Assembly (NCBI RefSeq): GCF_900142525.1
Contig: NZ_FRBD01000001.1
Location: forward strand, 124,001-188,000
DNA: 64,000 nucleotides
Direction of reading: 5' to 3'
Source of the DNA: Xylanibacter ruminicola
GTDB taxonomy: Bacteria; Bacteroidota; Bacteroidia; Bacteroidales; Bacteroidaceae
Part shown: positions 9,803-18,013 of the stretch, one piece after another
Layout of the letters: the number at the start of each line of letters is the position of its first letter
Position numbering within the stretch: the first letter of the stretch is position 1
Program-made: the position numbers and the translations under genes
The notes under the pieces: generated by a model
Told to the model about the DNA's origin: nothing
The model's database searches: none
The model's input: only the letters and a program-made list of their open reading frames with translations

Positions 9803-11071
9803 CTACAAAATTCCTAACCCACTCATTAAACTTTGATCGCTCCACAAATAGTCCCACTCTCCAAAACGTCCGATTGTTTGAATACCATTTGATATGAGAT
9901 AATCTCGTACTATTTTTCTTGCTTCATAGATAGGTTCCGTAAAAATAATATTTGCATGCTTTTCAAAACCTAGGTGGGTGAACAAAATATCTTCTTGTTT
10001 TATGATACCAATCTCAACAAGTTTGCCCACCGTTTTGTCTAACAATTCTTGCTCAGAATATTCATCCTCTTTACAATACACTTCCATCTGTAGACTGCTA
10101 CAACCTTCTGGAGCATTATCAGGAGATTTTAACGATGGCGAATAAACACGTGAGGCAAGGTTATCTTCATCATATATATACCACCACAAATAAGGAGGGA
10201 TATTCTTTGTCTTTAAAGCAATAGACACATGGTAGCCGCATGTTGCCTCCAACTTCGAAACGGCCTTCCCAACTTCATCCGGTACATAGTCTATCATCGA
10301 GACAATTTCTGGTAATGGTAACGACGAGATAAGTCTGTTGTATGAATATACTTGGCCGTCAGTAGTTCTAACTATCCGTTCTAAAGGATTAATATGTCTT
10401 ACTTCAGACCTGTATCTTATATCTGCTTCTTCTGCCATGATGCTTAAGAAATGCTGGTATCCTCCTTTCTTTGGATACCTCATCTCTTTAGCATAATAAG
10501 TTATTCTTTCGTCCTCTGCTTTGCTACCAGCTATCACTTCATCCAATGATGGCTGGTATATTCTTTTTCCAGCCCATTCAGTCCTTAACTCGCTTGCCTC
10601 CTTCATCCAATACTTACGAGTATAGACCATAGGGAAATGTTCAGCGAAATAATTACCGAATTGCAACCGAAGCCAATCCTCATAGTTGTTTACCTTAGCC
10701 GTTGAAGCATCTGGGCGTCTCTTGAAGTCTTCTATAATAGCGTTTTTCTCGTCTTCATCAAGCACGTATAAATTATTCTGTGCAGGATGCTTTATCCATT
10801 TTCCCTTATAGATGTTTGATGGATTCGGTGCATGACGATATATACCCCCTTCCACTTTCGAGAATATGTCATTCACCTGCGCTATCTTAGAAAATGAAAG
10901 ATGGATAAAACGGTCAAAGCGGAAGCCGTTTATCTCAAAACTTGAACACAGCCCTCCATAAGTATTATCTTTTTCTAAAATAACACTTTTTTCTCCTCTT
11001 TGCCATAAAGTATAAGAAGCGCCCAAACCAGCAATGCCGGCTCCCAATATAAGATTTCCTGTTTTAATCAC
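9803..11071 (-). CDS. FAD-dependent amine-oxidase-like oxidoreductase
   Basis: The 422-residue protein starts with a dinucleotide-binding fold, LILGAGIAGLGASYTLWQRG (about residues 7-26). VILEKDNTYGGLCSSF follows and matches the amine oxidase / protoporphyrinogen oxidase / UDP-galactopyranose mutase superfamily. LISSLPLPEIV (near residue 245) fits the second part of the FAD/substrate domain, and the end GRFGEWDYLWSDQSLMSG resembles the family's last FAD-contact motif. Relatives in polysaccharide clusters act on nucleotide sugars or prenyl-linked substrates. It sits 2 bp after an SDR gene of the dideoxyhexose set. Its substrate is unknown. Confidence 0.78.
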   Translation of the reverse strand: MIKTGNLILGAGIAGLGASYTLWQRGEKSVILEKDNTYGGLCSSFEINGFRFDRFIHLSFSKIAQVNDIFSKVEGGIYRHAPNPSNIYKGKWIKHPAQNNLYVLDEDEKNAIIEDFKRRPDASTAKVNNYEDWLRLQFGNYFAEHFPMVYTRKYWMKEASELRTEWAGKRIYQPSLDEVIAGSKAEDERITYYAKEMRYPKKGGYQHFLSIMAEEADIRYRSEVRHINPLERIVRTTDGQVYSYNRLISSLPLPEIVSMIDYVPDEVGKAVSKLEATCGYHVSIALKTKNIPPYLWWYIYDEDNLASRVYSPSLKSPDNAPEGCSSLQMEVYCKEDEYSEQELLDKTVGKLVEIGIIKQEDILFTHLGFEKHANIIFTEPIYEARKIVRDYLISNGIQTIGRFGEWDYLWSDQSLMSGLGIL

Positions 11072-11073
11072 TT

Positions 11074-11988
11074 TTATTGTCTGTTTCTCATCCAGGATAT
11101 GGTCTCTTTAATACCTTCCTCAAATGATTTTGTTATATACTCACCTATATCTGACTTGGTGTCAGTCGCATCAAACATCTCTACTGTGTATTTGATACCA
11201 TCGTCTGGTCGTTTTCCTATACCAATCCTTTCCGGGTAGCCCATTATCTCTCCAATGCATATCAAATAGTCTTTCAACAAGCGGGGCTTTCCTGATCCAA
11301 TATAATAAGTATTTTGGGGTGTTTCGTTTTCTCCTAATCGTATAATAGCCTCAATAGTGTCATCGACACTTACAAAATCATAAGGTTGGTCAGCAGGTCC
11401 AAAACAAGGATTATTACCTTCAAACAGTTCACTCAGAGTATAGCTTACGAGATTACCTGTTAAGTTTCCCGGCCCATAAATATTGGATAATTGCATCCAT
11501 ACAAATGGTTGTCCAATGTTCTTACTATAGTTTTCCAACATCAGATGGGTGCAATGTTTTGCAATTCCATACATCATCCCACCGCTGGTCTTCTCCAAGA
11601 ATGGTAGACTCTTAACCGACTGTTCTGCAATGGTTCCTGCACATAGGATTTTTTTACAGCCTATTTTATTACATACCGTCATGCAGATGGCAGCCATCTC
11701 AATATTCTTTATCTGCGCTACAGGGTTAGCTTTGACTGCACCGTTCACTCCTGCCCAGGCAAAATGATAAAACGCATCATAATCATCTGCCGGTATTTTA
11801 GCTGCTAAATCGTCCGCGTCCGTGATATAGGTTTCCACTTTAGTTATCAGACTTACGTCCGGTAAGTTGCATGGTTGGAAAGTCACATCTATTGCAACTA
11901 CTTTTACATTTCTCTCAACCAGTTTTTTTATGAGAGTACTGCCAAGAAATCCATTGGCACCTGTTATTATTACACTTTTCATTTTCAA
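11074..11988 (-). CDS. NAD(P)-dependent nucleotide-sugar epimerase/reductase (extended SDR)
   Basis: The 304-residue protein shows the SDR fingerprint GANGFLGSTLIKKL (about residues 9-22). It has a probable catalytic threonine/serine region (CAGTIAEQ), then YGIAKH as YxxxK (about residues 144-149) and SNIYGPGNLTGN downstream. It starts inside the stop of the RfbC-like gene with a four-base ATGA overlap, so the two are translationally coupled. Within the CDP-hexose set it could be the final 4-ketoreductase, as AscF or RfbJ are, or a 2-epimerase. Which of the two SDRs does which step is not resolved here. Confidence 0.8.
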   Translation of the reverse strand: MKMKSVIITGANGFLGSTLIKKLVERNVKVVAIDVTFQPCNLPDVSLITKVETYITDADDLAAKIPADDYDAFYHFAWAGVNGAVKANPVAQIKNIEMAAICMTVCNKIGCKKILCAGTIAEQSVKSLPFLEKTSGGMMYGIAKHCTHLMLENYSKNIGQPFVWMQLSNIYGPGNLTGNLVSYTLSELFEGNNPCFGPADQPYDFVSVDDTIEAIIRLGENETPQNTYYIGSGKPRLLKDYLICIGEIMGYPERIGIGKRPDDGIKYTVEMFDATDTKSDIGEYITKSFEEGIKETISWMRNRQ

Positions 11989-12524
11989 AATGGTGAAACA
12001 AAAGTGGCAAGTTTCTCAAATGTCAAATCTCTTCCGGAACGGATTGGATTCTCCACCCCCCAATTATATCCAATGGATGTGGCATCTATACCGCAGTCAT
12101 TGTCTTTTGCATAGCAGGTTGTTTGGACATAGTTCACTATACTTCCATCCTCAAGCGAAACAAATCCATGTGCGAAGCCTTTGGGGATATAAAGATACTG
12201 CCCCTTTTGGTCATCCAACTCAATAGAGAAGCACTTACGGTATGTGGGGCTGTCTTTTCTAATATCAACAACCACATCATTAATGCGCCCCTTACTCACA
12301 TAAACAACTTTCGTATGGTCAAAAGGCGGTGTTTGGAAATGCATTCCCCTTACTACATCCTTTTTATTCACGGAATAATATAACTCCTTGAAGTCGCAAT
12401 CCAGACCATTCTCTTTGAAGAAATCAAAATTGAAAAGTTTCTGGAACCCTCCTCGGTTGTCTTGGAAGTTCACTGTCTGTAACACGAGCAATCCTTCAAA
12501 TGGTGTCTTTATAATTTCCATCAT
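11985..12524 (-). CDS. RfbC/AscE-like cupin sugar 3,5-epimerase
   Basis: The 179-residue protein is a single cupin of the dTDP-4-dehydrorhamnose 3,5-epimerase family. It has DNRGGFQKLF (about residues 22-31), the catalytic-histidine motif RGMHFQTPPF (near residue 60), VVVDIRKDSPTY and IPKGFAHGF. No rhamnose genes are adjacent. Instead it lies among rfbF/rfbG/rfbH-type CDP-hexose genes, where AscE, a member of this family, epimerises a CDP-4-keto-3,6-dideoxy sugar. That assignment is inference. A second start, one codon later, is possible. Confidence 0.8.
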   Translation of the reverse strand: MMEIIKTPFEGLLVLQTVNFQDNRGGFQKLFNFDFFKENGLDCDFKELYYSVNKKDVVRGMHFQTPPFDHTKVVYVSKGRINDVVVDIRKDSPTYRKCFSIELDDQKGQYLYIPKGFAHGFVSLEDGSIVNYVQTTCYAKDNDCGIDATSIGYNWGVENPIRSGRDLTFEKLATFVSPF

Positions 12525-12578
12525 GCCGCTATATTTATGCTGCCCGCAAATGCGACAGACGGATTAAACAATGCAAAT

Positions 12579-13496
12579 TTACCCCCCCCCATTCTGGATG
12601 GCTACCATTTCTTTAAGTCTCATTCTTGTATCAAATTTTATCTCTTTCCTTATTATATTCTCCAGTTTCGCTACCGAACACCTCAAATCCATTATTTCGT
12701 TTTCACGGTATGGTAACGCTCCATAATTAACCTGAGATTCTGAATCAGTTGCTTTCCTGCAATCCTCAATAATGTCTTTAAGTGAAATGCTTTCTCCGCT
12801 ACTCACGTTCACAATCTCGCCCACTGCCTTAGTGTAATGCTCCAGCAATTTACCAATAGCCCATGCAAAATCATCTGCATATATGAAGTCGCGTTTCTGT
12901 TCACATGGTGTCACATTAAGTGCCTCGCCCTTCTTTAAACTATCAATAACATAAGGGATGAATTTAGCTTTGCCTTGCAGCGGTCCAAACAAGTTGCCTG
13001 GTCTCACAACCATTATAGGAAATTTGTAGTTTCTATACAGCATCATAGCCGTATTAGTGGTGAGTTGCTTCACCAGCGCATACGGTGAATTAGGCTCTTC
13101 TCGCATTGTTTCGGCAAATGGCGAGCCATCATTCCCGTACTCTTCAGAGCTACCAAACTGGACAAACAGTTTCAGTCGTTTGTCATCCTTGAAGCGGTCA
13201 TACAGATTAAGCAATACTTTTAGGTTGGACGCAATCATACTGTCGAACAGTCCCAAATCACGTTCTGCTGTGACAATAGATGCCAGATTGATGATATAAT
13301 CCGGAGATTCCACGTCAGCAGAAATCTGCTCTTTGTCAAGTTCCATCAAGGTTTTCTTTACCTCAGGATACTGGGCAAAATATACATCATCAATGTATTT
13401 ATCAAAAACACTGATAGTATACTTCCCTCTGAGATATCTCACCAGATTCTTTCCAATGAAACCACCACCACCAATTAAGAACAAACGCTCTTTCAT
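12579..13496 (-). CDS. NAD-dependent epimerase/dehydratase, possible CDP-4-keto-3,6-dideoxyhexose reductase
   Basis: The 305-residue extended SDR has GGGGFIGKNLVRYL (residues 9-22), FGSSEEYG (near residue 117) as the serine region, and YALVKQ as YxxxK (near 138). PGNLFGPLQGKAKF follows. RfbJ-type CDP-abequose/paratose synthases and AscF have this architecture. The gene overlaps the stop/start of rfbG by four bases. Oddly, its last codons are a run of nine G (12582-12590 on the plus strand as C), just before TAA, so slippage would change only the C-terminal tail. The exact stereochemical role is unproven. Confidence 0.8.
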   Translation of the reverse strand: MKERLFLIGGGGFIGKNLVRYLRGKYTISVFDKYIDDVYFAQYPEVKKTLMELDKEQISADVESPDYIINLASIVTAERDLGLFDSMIASNLKVLLNLYDRFKDDKRLKLFVQFGSSEEYGNDGSPFAETMREEPNSPYALVKQLTTNTAMMLYRNYKFPIMVVRPGNLFGPLQGKAKFIPYVIDSLKKGEALNVTPCEQKRDFIYADDFAWAIGKLLEHYTKAVGEIVNVSSGESISLKDIIEDCRKATDSESQVNYGALPYRENEIMDLRCSVAKLENIIRKEIKFDTRMRLKEMVAIQNGGG

Positions 13497-14575
13497 CTTC
13501 TTATGAATTGTTGAATCTCACTGACGCACAGTCCATAAACATCTTCATCTCGGTACTTCTTATACCAGTCGGCAACCAATGTCATAGTCTGTTTGGAGTC
13601 AAGCGTCGGTTTCCATCCAAGACGGCTCTTTGCTTTCTCAATATTCAGCATCAGAAGATTGGCCTCATGCAGTGCGTTGGGGTCTGAAATATCCTTCAGT
13701 TCTCCTTTTCCGAAATTGTTTACAAGTTCAGTTGCTACCTCCCATACCGTTGAGATAGAATCAGCCTCTGGCCCGAAGTTCCAACCCTCGCAATACTCTG
13801 TGGGCTTCTCCCACATTTTCTGAGCCAGCAGCATATAACCGCTCAGCGGTTCCAGCACATGCTCCCACGGGCGCACTGCCTTCGGGCTGCGTATCTCAAT
13901 GGGGTTTCCAGCCTCCAAAGCACGGATGCAGTCAGGAATAATGCGGTCTTTCGCCCAGTCGCCACCACCAATCACATTACCGGCACGTACACTGGCAAGA
14001 CTTACGTGATGTTTCTTGCCATAATCCTCTGGATTAAAGAAACTCCTACGCCAGCTCTGGATAGCTATCTCACAAGCGCCCTTACTGCTACTATAGGGAT
14101 CATAACCACCAAAGGGGTCATCCTCCTTATAGCCTCGCATCTGCTCCTTATTGTCATAGCACTTGTCGGTGGTTATCATCACACCAACTTTCACACTTTC
14201 CGTAGCACGGATAGCCTCCATAATGTTGATGGTTCCCATCACGTTGGTCTGGTAGGTCTCAACAGGGATTTCGTAACTGAGACGCACTAACGGTTGTGCG
14301 GCAAGGTGGAAGACAATCTCTGGTTGATACTGCTGGAAGATTTTCTTCATCTTCTTTCCGTCACGAATATCTGCACGGATGTCTGCCTTGATTTTCTTAC
14401 CGATACCAGAAAGGACAAAGTTGTCTTTCTCGCTATAGGGTTCCAGACCTACACCCACCACCTCTGCACCTAACTCATGAAGCCAGATGCTGAGCCATGA
14501 TCCTTTGAAACCAGTGTGGCCGGTTACAAGGACCTTCTTGCCTTTATAGAAATTATTGAAAACGTCAATGTTCAT
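13493..14575 (-). CDS. rfbG: CDP-glucose 4,6-dehydratase
   Basis: The 360-residue protein converts CDP-glucose to CDP-4-keto-6-deoxyglucose. The Rossmann motif GHTGFKGSWLSIWLHELGA is characteristic of RfbG rather than RmlB. MITTDKCYDNKE gives the catalytic threonine/aspartate region, and YDPYSSSKGACE gives the YxxxK. VRAGNVIGGGDWAKDRI is also a family signature. A longer frame exists upstream to 14629, but its first 18 residues are not family-like and come from a repeat. I therefore start at MNIDVFNNFY, 32 bp after rfbH. It forms one pathway with rfbF and rfbH just upstream. Confidence 0.93.
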   Translation of the reverse strand: MNIDVFNNFYKGKKVLVTGHTGFKGSWLSIWLHELGAEVVGVGLEPYSEKDNFVLSGIGKKIKADIRADIRDGKKMKKIFQQYQPEIVFHLAAQPLVRLSYEIPVETYQTNVMGTINIMEAIRATESVKVGVMITTDKCYDNKEQMRGYKEDDPFGGYDPYSSSKGACEIAIQSWRRSFFNPEDYGKKHHVSLASVRAGNVIGGGDWAKDRIIPDCIRALEAGNPIEIRSPKAVRPWEHVLEPLSGYMLLAQKMWEKPTEYCEGWNFGPEADSISTVWEVATELVNNFGKGELKDISDPNALHEANLLMLNIEKAKSRLGWKPTLDSKQTMTLVADWYKKYRDEDVYGLCVSEIQQFIRR

Positions 14576-14578
14576 GCT

Positions 14579-14610
14579 CTTGAAACTTGAATCATGAAAC
14601 CTGAAACTTA
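14579..14610. repeat. Degenerate 7-bp tandem array between rfbH and rfbG
   Basis: The stretch divides into successive heptamers CTTGAAA, CTTGAAT, CATGAAA, CCTGAAA and the start of a fifth. It fills the short gap between the rfbH stop and the rfbG start and reaches to within a few bases of the rfbG ATG, so it would lie in the ribosome-binding region. Arrays with the same 7-bp period but different units occur at several other places in the window. Confidence 0.6.
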
Positions 14611-15954
14611 TTTTGCATGTGAAATGCAAAACTCACGTATGCATTTAATCATCCATTGGTTCATCTCCTTGGTCATTCCTGGGAACACACCTATCCAGAA
14701 ACCATTGGTCATCACGAAGTCGGTATTCTTCAGCTCACCTACAATACGGTAGCCCTCGCCTGTTGCTCGCATCTCATCGAAGCAAGGATGTTTAGTCAAA
14801 TTACCAGCAAAGAGGTTACGGGTCTGAATCTTATTCTGTTCCAGATAACCAGTCAGTTCATTGCGGGTAAAGCCTGCATCTTCCTTCACGGCAATCAGGA
14901 ATCCGAACCAAGAAGGATCGCTGTTTGCCTCAGCTACAGGAAGAATCAGTCCAGGGACATCTTTCAAACCATCATACAGCATCTGATAGTTAGCACGACG
15001 GGCGGCAACAATCTGATCCAGCTTATCCAACTGAGCGCAACCAACTGCTGCCTGCATATCAGTAATCTTCAGGTTGAAACCAAAGTGGCTGTACACATAC
15101 TTGTGGTCGTAACCCTGAGGAAGTTCACCAAACTGGCCAGTGAAACGCATACGGCAGGTGTTATCCACACCAGAAGCGCACCAGCAGTCACGTCCCCAGT
15201 CACGGAATGAAAGGGTAATCTTGTTCAGTTCGGGGTCGTTGGTATAAACAGCACCACCTTCACCCATAGTCATGTGGTGAGGAGGATAGAAGCTGCTGGT
15301 ACCAATATGGCCCCAGGTGCCAGTTTTCTTAGTTACGCCATCAATGGTATATTCAGAACCAAGAGCATCACAGTTGTCCTCAATCAGCCAAAGATTATGC
15401 TTCTCACAGAATGCAAGCACAGCCTTCAAATTGAAGGGATTGCCCAATGAATGAGCCATCATCACTGCCTTGGTTTTGGGGCTGTAGGCTTCCTCCAACT
15501 GGTTCACATCAATATCAAATCCAGGCAGAGCCACATCCACAAACACAGGGATAGCGCCATACTGGATGATAGGTGTAACAGTGGTGGGGAATCCTGCGGC
15601 TACAGTAATCACCTCATCACCTTTCTTGATTCTACGGTCACCCAACTTATGAGAGGTCAGCGTATAGAATGCCAGAAGGTTGGCACTGGAACCAGAGTTG
15701 GTAACTGCACAGAACTTCACTCCCAACCAATCAGCCAAACGACGCTCAAACTTGTGCGTCCAAGGACCTTGCGTCAGCCAGAAATCGAGGGATGAATCCA
15801 CAAGGTTTACCATTTCTTCATCATTGAAGAAACGACCACCATAGTGAACAAATGACTTACCCGGTTCAAACTCCTTTTTCTGGGCATGAACTTCTTTATA
15901 ATACTCACGTGTCAGCTCTAAAATTTGAGCTTTCAATTCTTCTTTTCTTGCCAT
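14608..15954 (-). CDS. rfbH: CDP-4-dehydro-6-deoxyglucose 3-dehydratase (E1)
   Basis: The 448-residue PMP- and [2Fe-2S]-dependent enzyme of the DegT/DnrJ fold removes the 3-hydroxyl from CDP-4-keto-6-deoxyglucose. Two diagnostic features are visible. The residue that is the PLP lysine in aminotransferases is histidine (FYPPHHMTMGEGG, near residue 220). A cysteine cluster RDCWCASGVDNTC (near residues 250-263) fits the iron-sulfur ligands. NSGSSANLL and IEDNCDALGSEY are the usual cofactor motifs. It needs an E3 reductase (AscD/RfbI type), and no such gene is present in this window. It lies 11 bp from rfbF. Confidence 0.95.
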   Translation of the reverse strand: MARKEELKAQILELTREYYKEVHAQKKEFEPGKSFVHYGGRFFNDEEMVNLVDSSLDFWLTQGPWTHKFERRLADWLGVKFCAVTNSGSSANLLAFYTLTSHKLGDRRIKKGDEVITVAAGFPTTVTPIIQYGAIPVFVDVALPGFDIDVNQLEEAYSPKTKAVMMAHSLGNPFNLKAVLAFCEKHNLWLIEDNCDALGSEYTIDGVTKKTGTWGHIGTSSFYPPHHMTMGEGGAVYTNDPELNKITLSFRDWGRDCWCASGVDNTCRMRFTGQFGELPQGYDHKYVYSHFGFNLKITDMQAAVGCAQLDKLDQIVAARRANYQMLYDGLKDVPGLILPVAEANSDPSWFGFLIAVKEDAGFTRNELTGYLEQNKIQTRNLFAGNLTKHPCFDEMRATGEGYRIVGELKNTDFVMTNGFWIGVFPGMTKEMNQWMIKCIREFCISHAK

Positions 15955-15965
15955 ATCTATTTTTC

Positions 15966-16781
15966 TTAATATTTACTATAATCAGGTACGTTAGGTATTA
16001 CTCTATCCCACTTCTTCCATGGTGCTTTGTTTTCCTTAAGCAAATTCTCCAGTAAAGCCTTTTCACGGATATTATCCATGCACTGCCAGAAACCTTCATG
16101 AATATAGGACATCAGTTCTCCCTTTTTAGCCAAGGTTTCCAAAGGCTTGCGTTCAAATACGCAACTATCACCGTCTAATAAATCAAAGATTGCAGGTTCA
16201 AGTACCATATATCCCGCATTGATGGGCGCACCGTCGTTGGCGTTCTTTTCACGAAATGCTTTAACCGCATTATCTCCACCAATATCTAGAACGCCCTTTT
16301 CCTGAGCCATCTTCACAGCCGTTAAAGTTGCTATCTTGCCATGTCTCTTATGGAACTCAAGGAGTTTATTGATGTCCACATCGCAAACACCATCGCCATA
16401 GGTCATGAAGAAAGCCTCATTGCCAACGTATTCCTGAATACGCTTGATACGACCACCGGTCATAGTATTGTAACCTGTATCGACCACTGTAACCTTCCAA
16501 GGCTCCAAATGACTGTGATGGACTGTCATTTCGTTTTTTCCGTCTCGGAAATCAAAGCTGATATCAGAGTTGTGAATAAAGTAATTAGCAAACCACTCCT
16601 TGATATATTCTTGTTTATAGCCCGCACAGATGATAAACTCATTGTGCCCATAGTGAGCATATTCTTTCATAATATGCCACAGGATGGGCATACCACCGAT
16701 TTCAATCATCGGTTTGGGTTTAAAAACGGATTCTTCCGAAATACGGGAACCGAAACCACCGGCTAAAAGTACTACTTTCAT
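15966..16781 (-). CDS. rfbF: Glucose-1-phosphate cytidylyltransferase
   Basis: The 271-residue nucleotidyltransferase begins with MKVVLLAGGFGSRISEES, the activator/nucleotide loop. FKPKPMIEIGGMPILWHIM follows and carries the substrate lysine. MTYGDGVCDVDI (near residue 130) is the metal-binding aspartate motif typical of RfbF/AscA, and the end NVPDYSKY fits this family's C-terminus. It makes CDP-glucose from CTP and glucose-1-phosphate, the first committed step for the rfbG and rfbH products encoded immediately downstream. The length is close to the usual 257-270 residues. Confidence 0.95.
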   Translation of the reverse strand: MKVVLLAGGFGSRISEESVFKPKPMIEIGGMPILWHIMKEYAHYGHNEFIICAGYKQEYIKEWFANYFIHNSDISFDFRDGKNEMTVHHSHLEPWKVTVVDTGYNTMTGGRIKRIQEYVGNEAFFMTYGDGVCDVDINKLLEFHKRHGKIATLTAVKMAQEKGVLDIGGDNAVKAFREKNANDGAPINAGYMVLEPAIFDLLDGDSCVFERKPLETLAKKGELMSYIHEGFWQCMDNIREKALLENLLKENKAPWKKWDRVIPNVPDYSKY

Positions 16782-16801
16782 ATATAAGTTGTAATTAATA
16801 A

Positions 16802-17869
16802 TTAATCAGAAGAAAAATCTCTTATTCTTTGTTCTTCGCTACGTTTGCAAAGAAGTATTTGACCATTCTTCTCACTGAAGATGTAGCCATCAAGCCCCTG
16901 AAGGACCACTTTCTTTGCATCTTCAGCATGAACAACGCAATTGCTACATTCATAGAGTTTGATATTGCCTACTACACCATTATTATTAGCATCTTTAGTA
17001 AGCTTATCGTGAAGTGATGCCCAATTGCCAAGGTCACTCCAACCAAAATCGGCAGGATGAGTATAAACCAAACCTTCCCTGGATGCCGGCTCCATAACAG
17101 CATAGTCGATAGAAATCTTTTCGCACTGTGGGAAAACTTCGTTGAGTTGAGAGTTGAAAGTTGAAAGTTGAGAGTCAATGGGAAGTTCCGATGACACGAT
17201 TTCATCCATCTGAGATGCAATCAGTGGTTTATATTTCTTTATGCAGTCAGTAATGGTATCAATATTCCATACGAAAATGCCTGCATTCCATAGATAATTG
17301 CCGGCTTTTAGGTATTTTTCTGCCGTTTCGTGATCTGGTTTTTCCTTGAAAGCTTCCACATCACAGATTTCACCTTCAACAGCATCTTTGGCTTCAACGT
17401 AGCCATATCCTGTTTCGGGTCGTGAGGGCTTAATGCCGATGGTTACAATAGCATTCTTTCTTTCGGTAAATGCAAGCGCATTCTTTATCACCCTGCGGAA
17501 CTCTTCTGGATTCATTACCACAGCATCAGCTGGTGTTACCACCACATTAGCAGTAGGATCTTCCTTCTTGATGCTCCAGCAAGCCCAGGCTATGCAAGGA
17601 GCGGTATTGCGAGCAGCGGGTTCTGCAAGAATATGCTCAGCAGGTATGTCGGGCAACTGCTGCTTTACAATATCTACATACTTGGCATTGGTTACAACCC
17701 AGAAGTTTTGCATTGGACAAATGCCTTTAAAGCGGTCAACTGTTAGTTGTATCAAAGTACGTCCACAGCCCAATATATCAATGAACTGCTTCGGATATTC
17801 AGGAGTGCTCAGTGGCCAGAAACGACTACCAACTCCACCGGCCATAATTACTATGTGGTTATTGCTCAT
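16802..17869 (-). CDS. manC: Mannose-1-phosphate guanylyltransferase, copy 1
   Basis: The 355-residue enzyme makes GDP-mannose from GTP and mannose-1-phosphate. It has the pyrophosphorylase loop AGGVGSRFWPLS, PKQFIDI with the substrate lysine, VVTPADAVV, and GYGYVEAK. The first ATG lies 12 bp upstream, but I prefer MSNNHIVIM by comparison with copy 2. Relative to copy 2 (22163-23194) it carries exactly 12 extra residues near position 230-242. These coincide with a 35-bp heptamer array inside the gene. It is the short GMP form without a fused isomerase domain. Confidence 0.92.
   Translation of the reverse strand: MSNNHIVIMAGGVGSRFWPLSTPEYPKQFIDILGCGRTLIQLTVDRFKGICPMQNFWVVTNAKYVDIVKQQLPDIPAEHILAEPAARNTAPCIAWACWSIKKEDPTANVVVTPADAVVMNPEEFRRVIKNALAFTERKNAIVTIGIKPSRPETGYGYVEAKDAVEGEICDVEAFKEKPDHETAEKYLKAGNYLWNAGIFVWNIDTITDCIKKYKPLIASQMDEIVSSELPIDSQLSTFNSQLNEVFPQCEKISIDYAVMEPASREGLVYTHPADFGWSDLGNWASLHDKLTKDANNNGVVGNIKLYECSNCVVHAEDAKKVVLQGLDGYIFSEKNGQILLCKRSEEQRIRDFSSD
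17146..17180. repeat. Heptamer tandem array inside manC copy 1
   Basis: Five consecutive 7-bp units are seen: GTTGAGA, GTTGAAA, GTTGAAA, GTTGAGA and GTCAATG. On the coding strand they are read through in frame as part of the LSTFNSQLN stretch. The other manC copy lacks the segment and is 12 codons shorter at that point, so the array behaves like an in-frame insertion. Confidence 0.75.
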
Positions 17870-17900
17870 TATATTTTGCAATTCTATTATTTATAAAAGC

Positions 17901-17964
17901 GGGGCAAGATTATCAAGTTATTGAACCTTTTGTCTTATGAGAGACCCTGACAAGAGCCTGCCCC
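17901..17964 (-). ncRNA. Structured intergenic element, copy 1 (between fcl and manC)
   Basis: Read on the minus strand the 64-nt element has complementary ends (GGGGCA / TGCCCC). An inner stem TTGTCAGG pairs with CTTGATAA through two G-U wobbles. The copy at 24121-24186 replaces those wobbles by Watson-Crick pairs, which supports a real RNA hairpin. A short T-run follows, so a transcription terminator or attenuator upstream of manC is possible. I do not recognise a named RNA family. Confidence 0.5.
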
Positions 17965-18013
17965 TTTCATAACGATTTTTTATATAGTGTCTCGCGACAT
18001 CTCTTAATTGTTT

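Noticed and set aside
14576..14629. Longer start for rfbG
   Set aside because: The extra 18 residues are translated from the heptamer array and the end of rfbH and do not match the family N-terminus.
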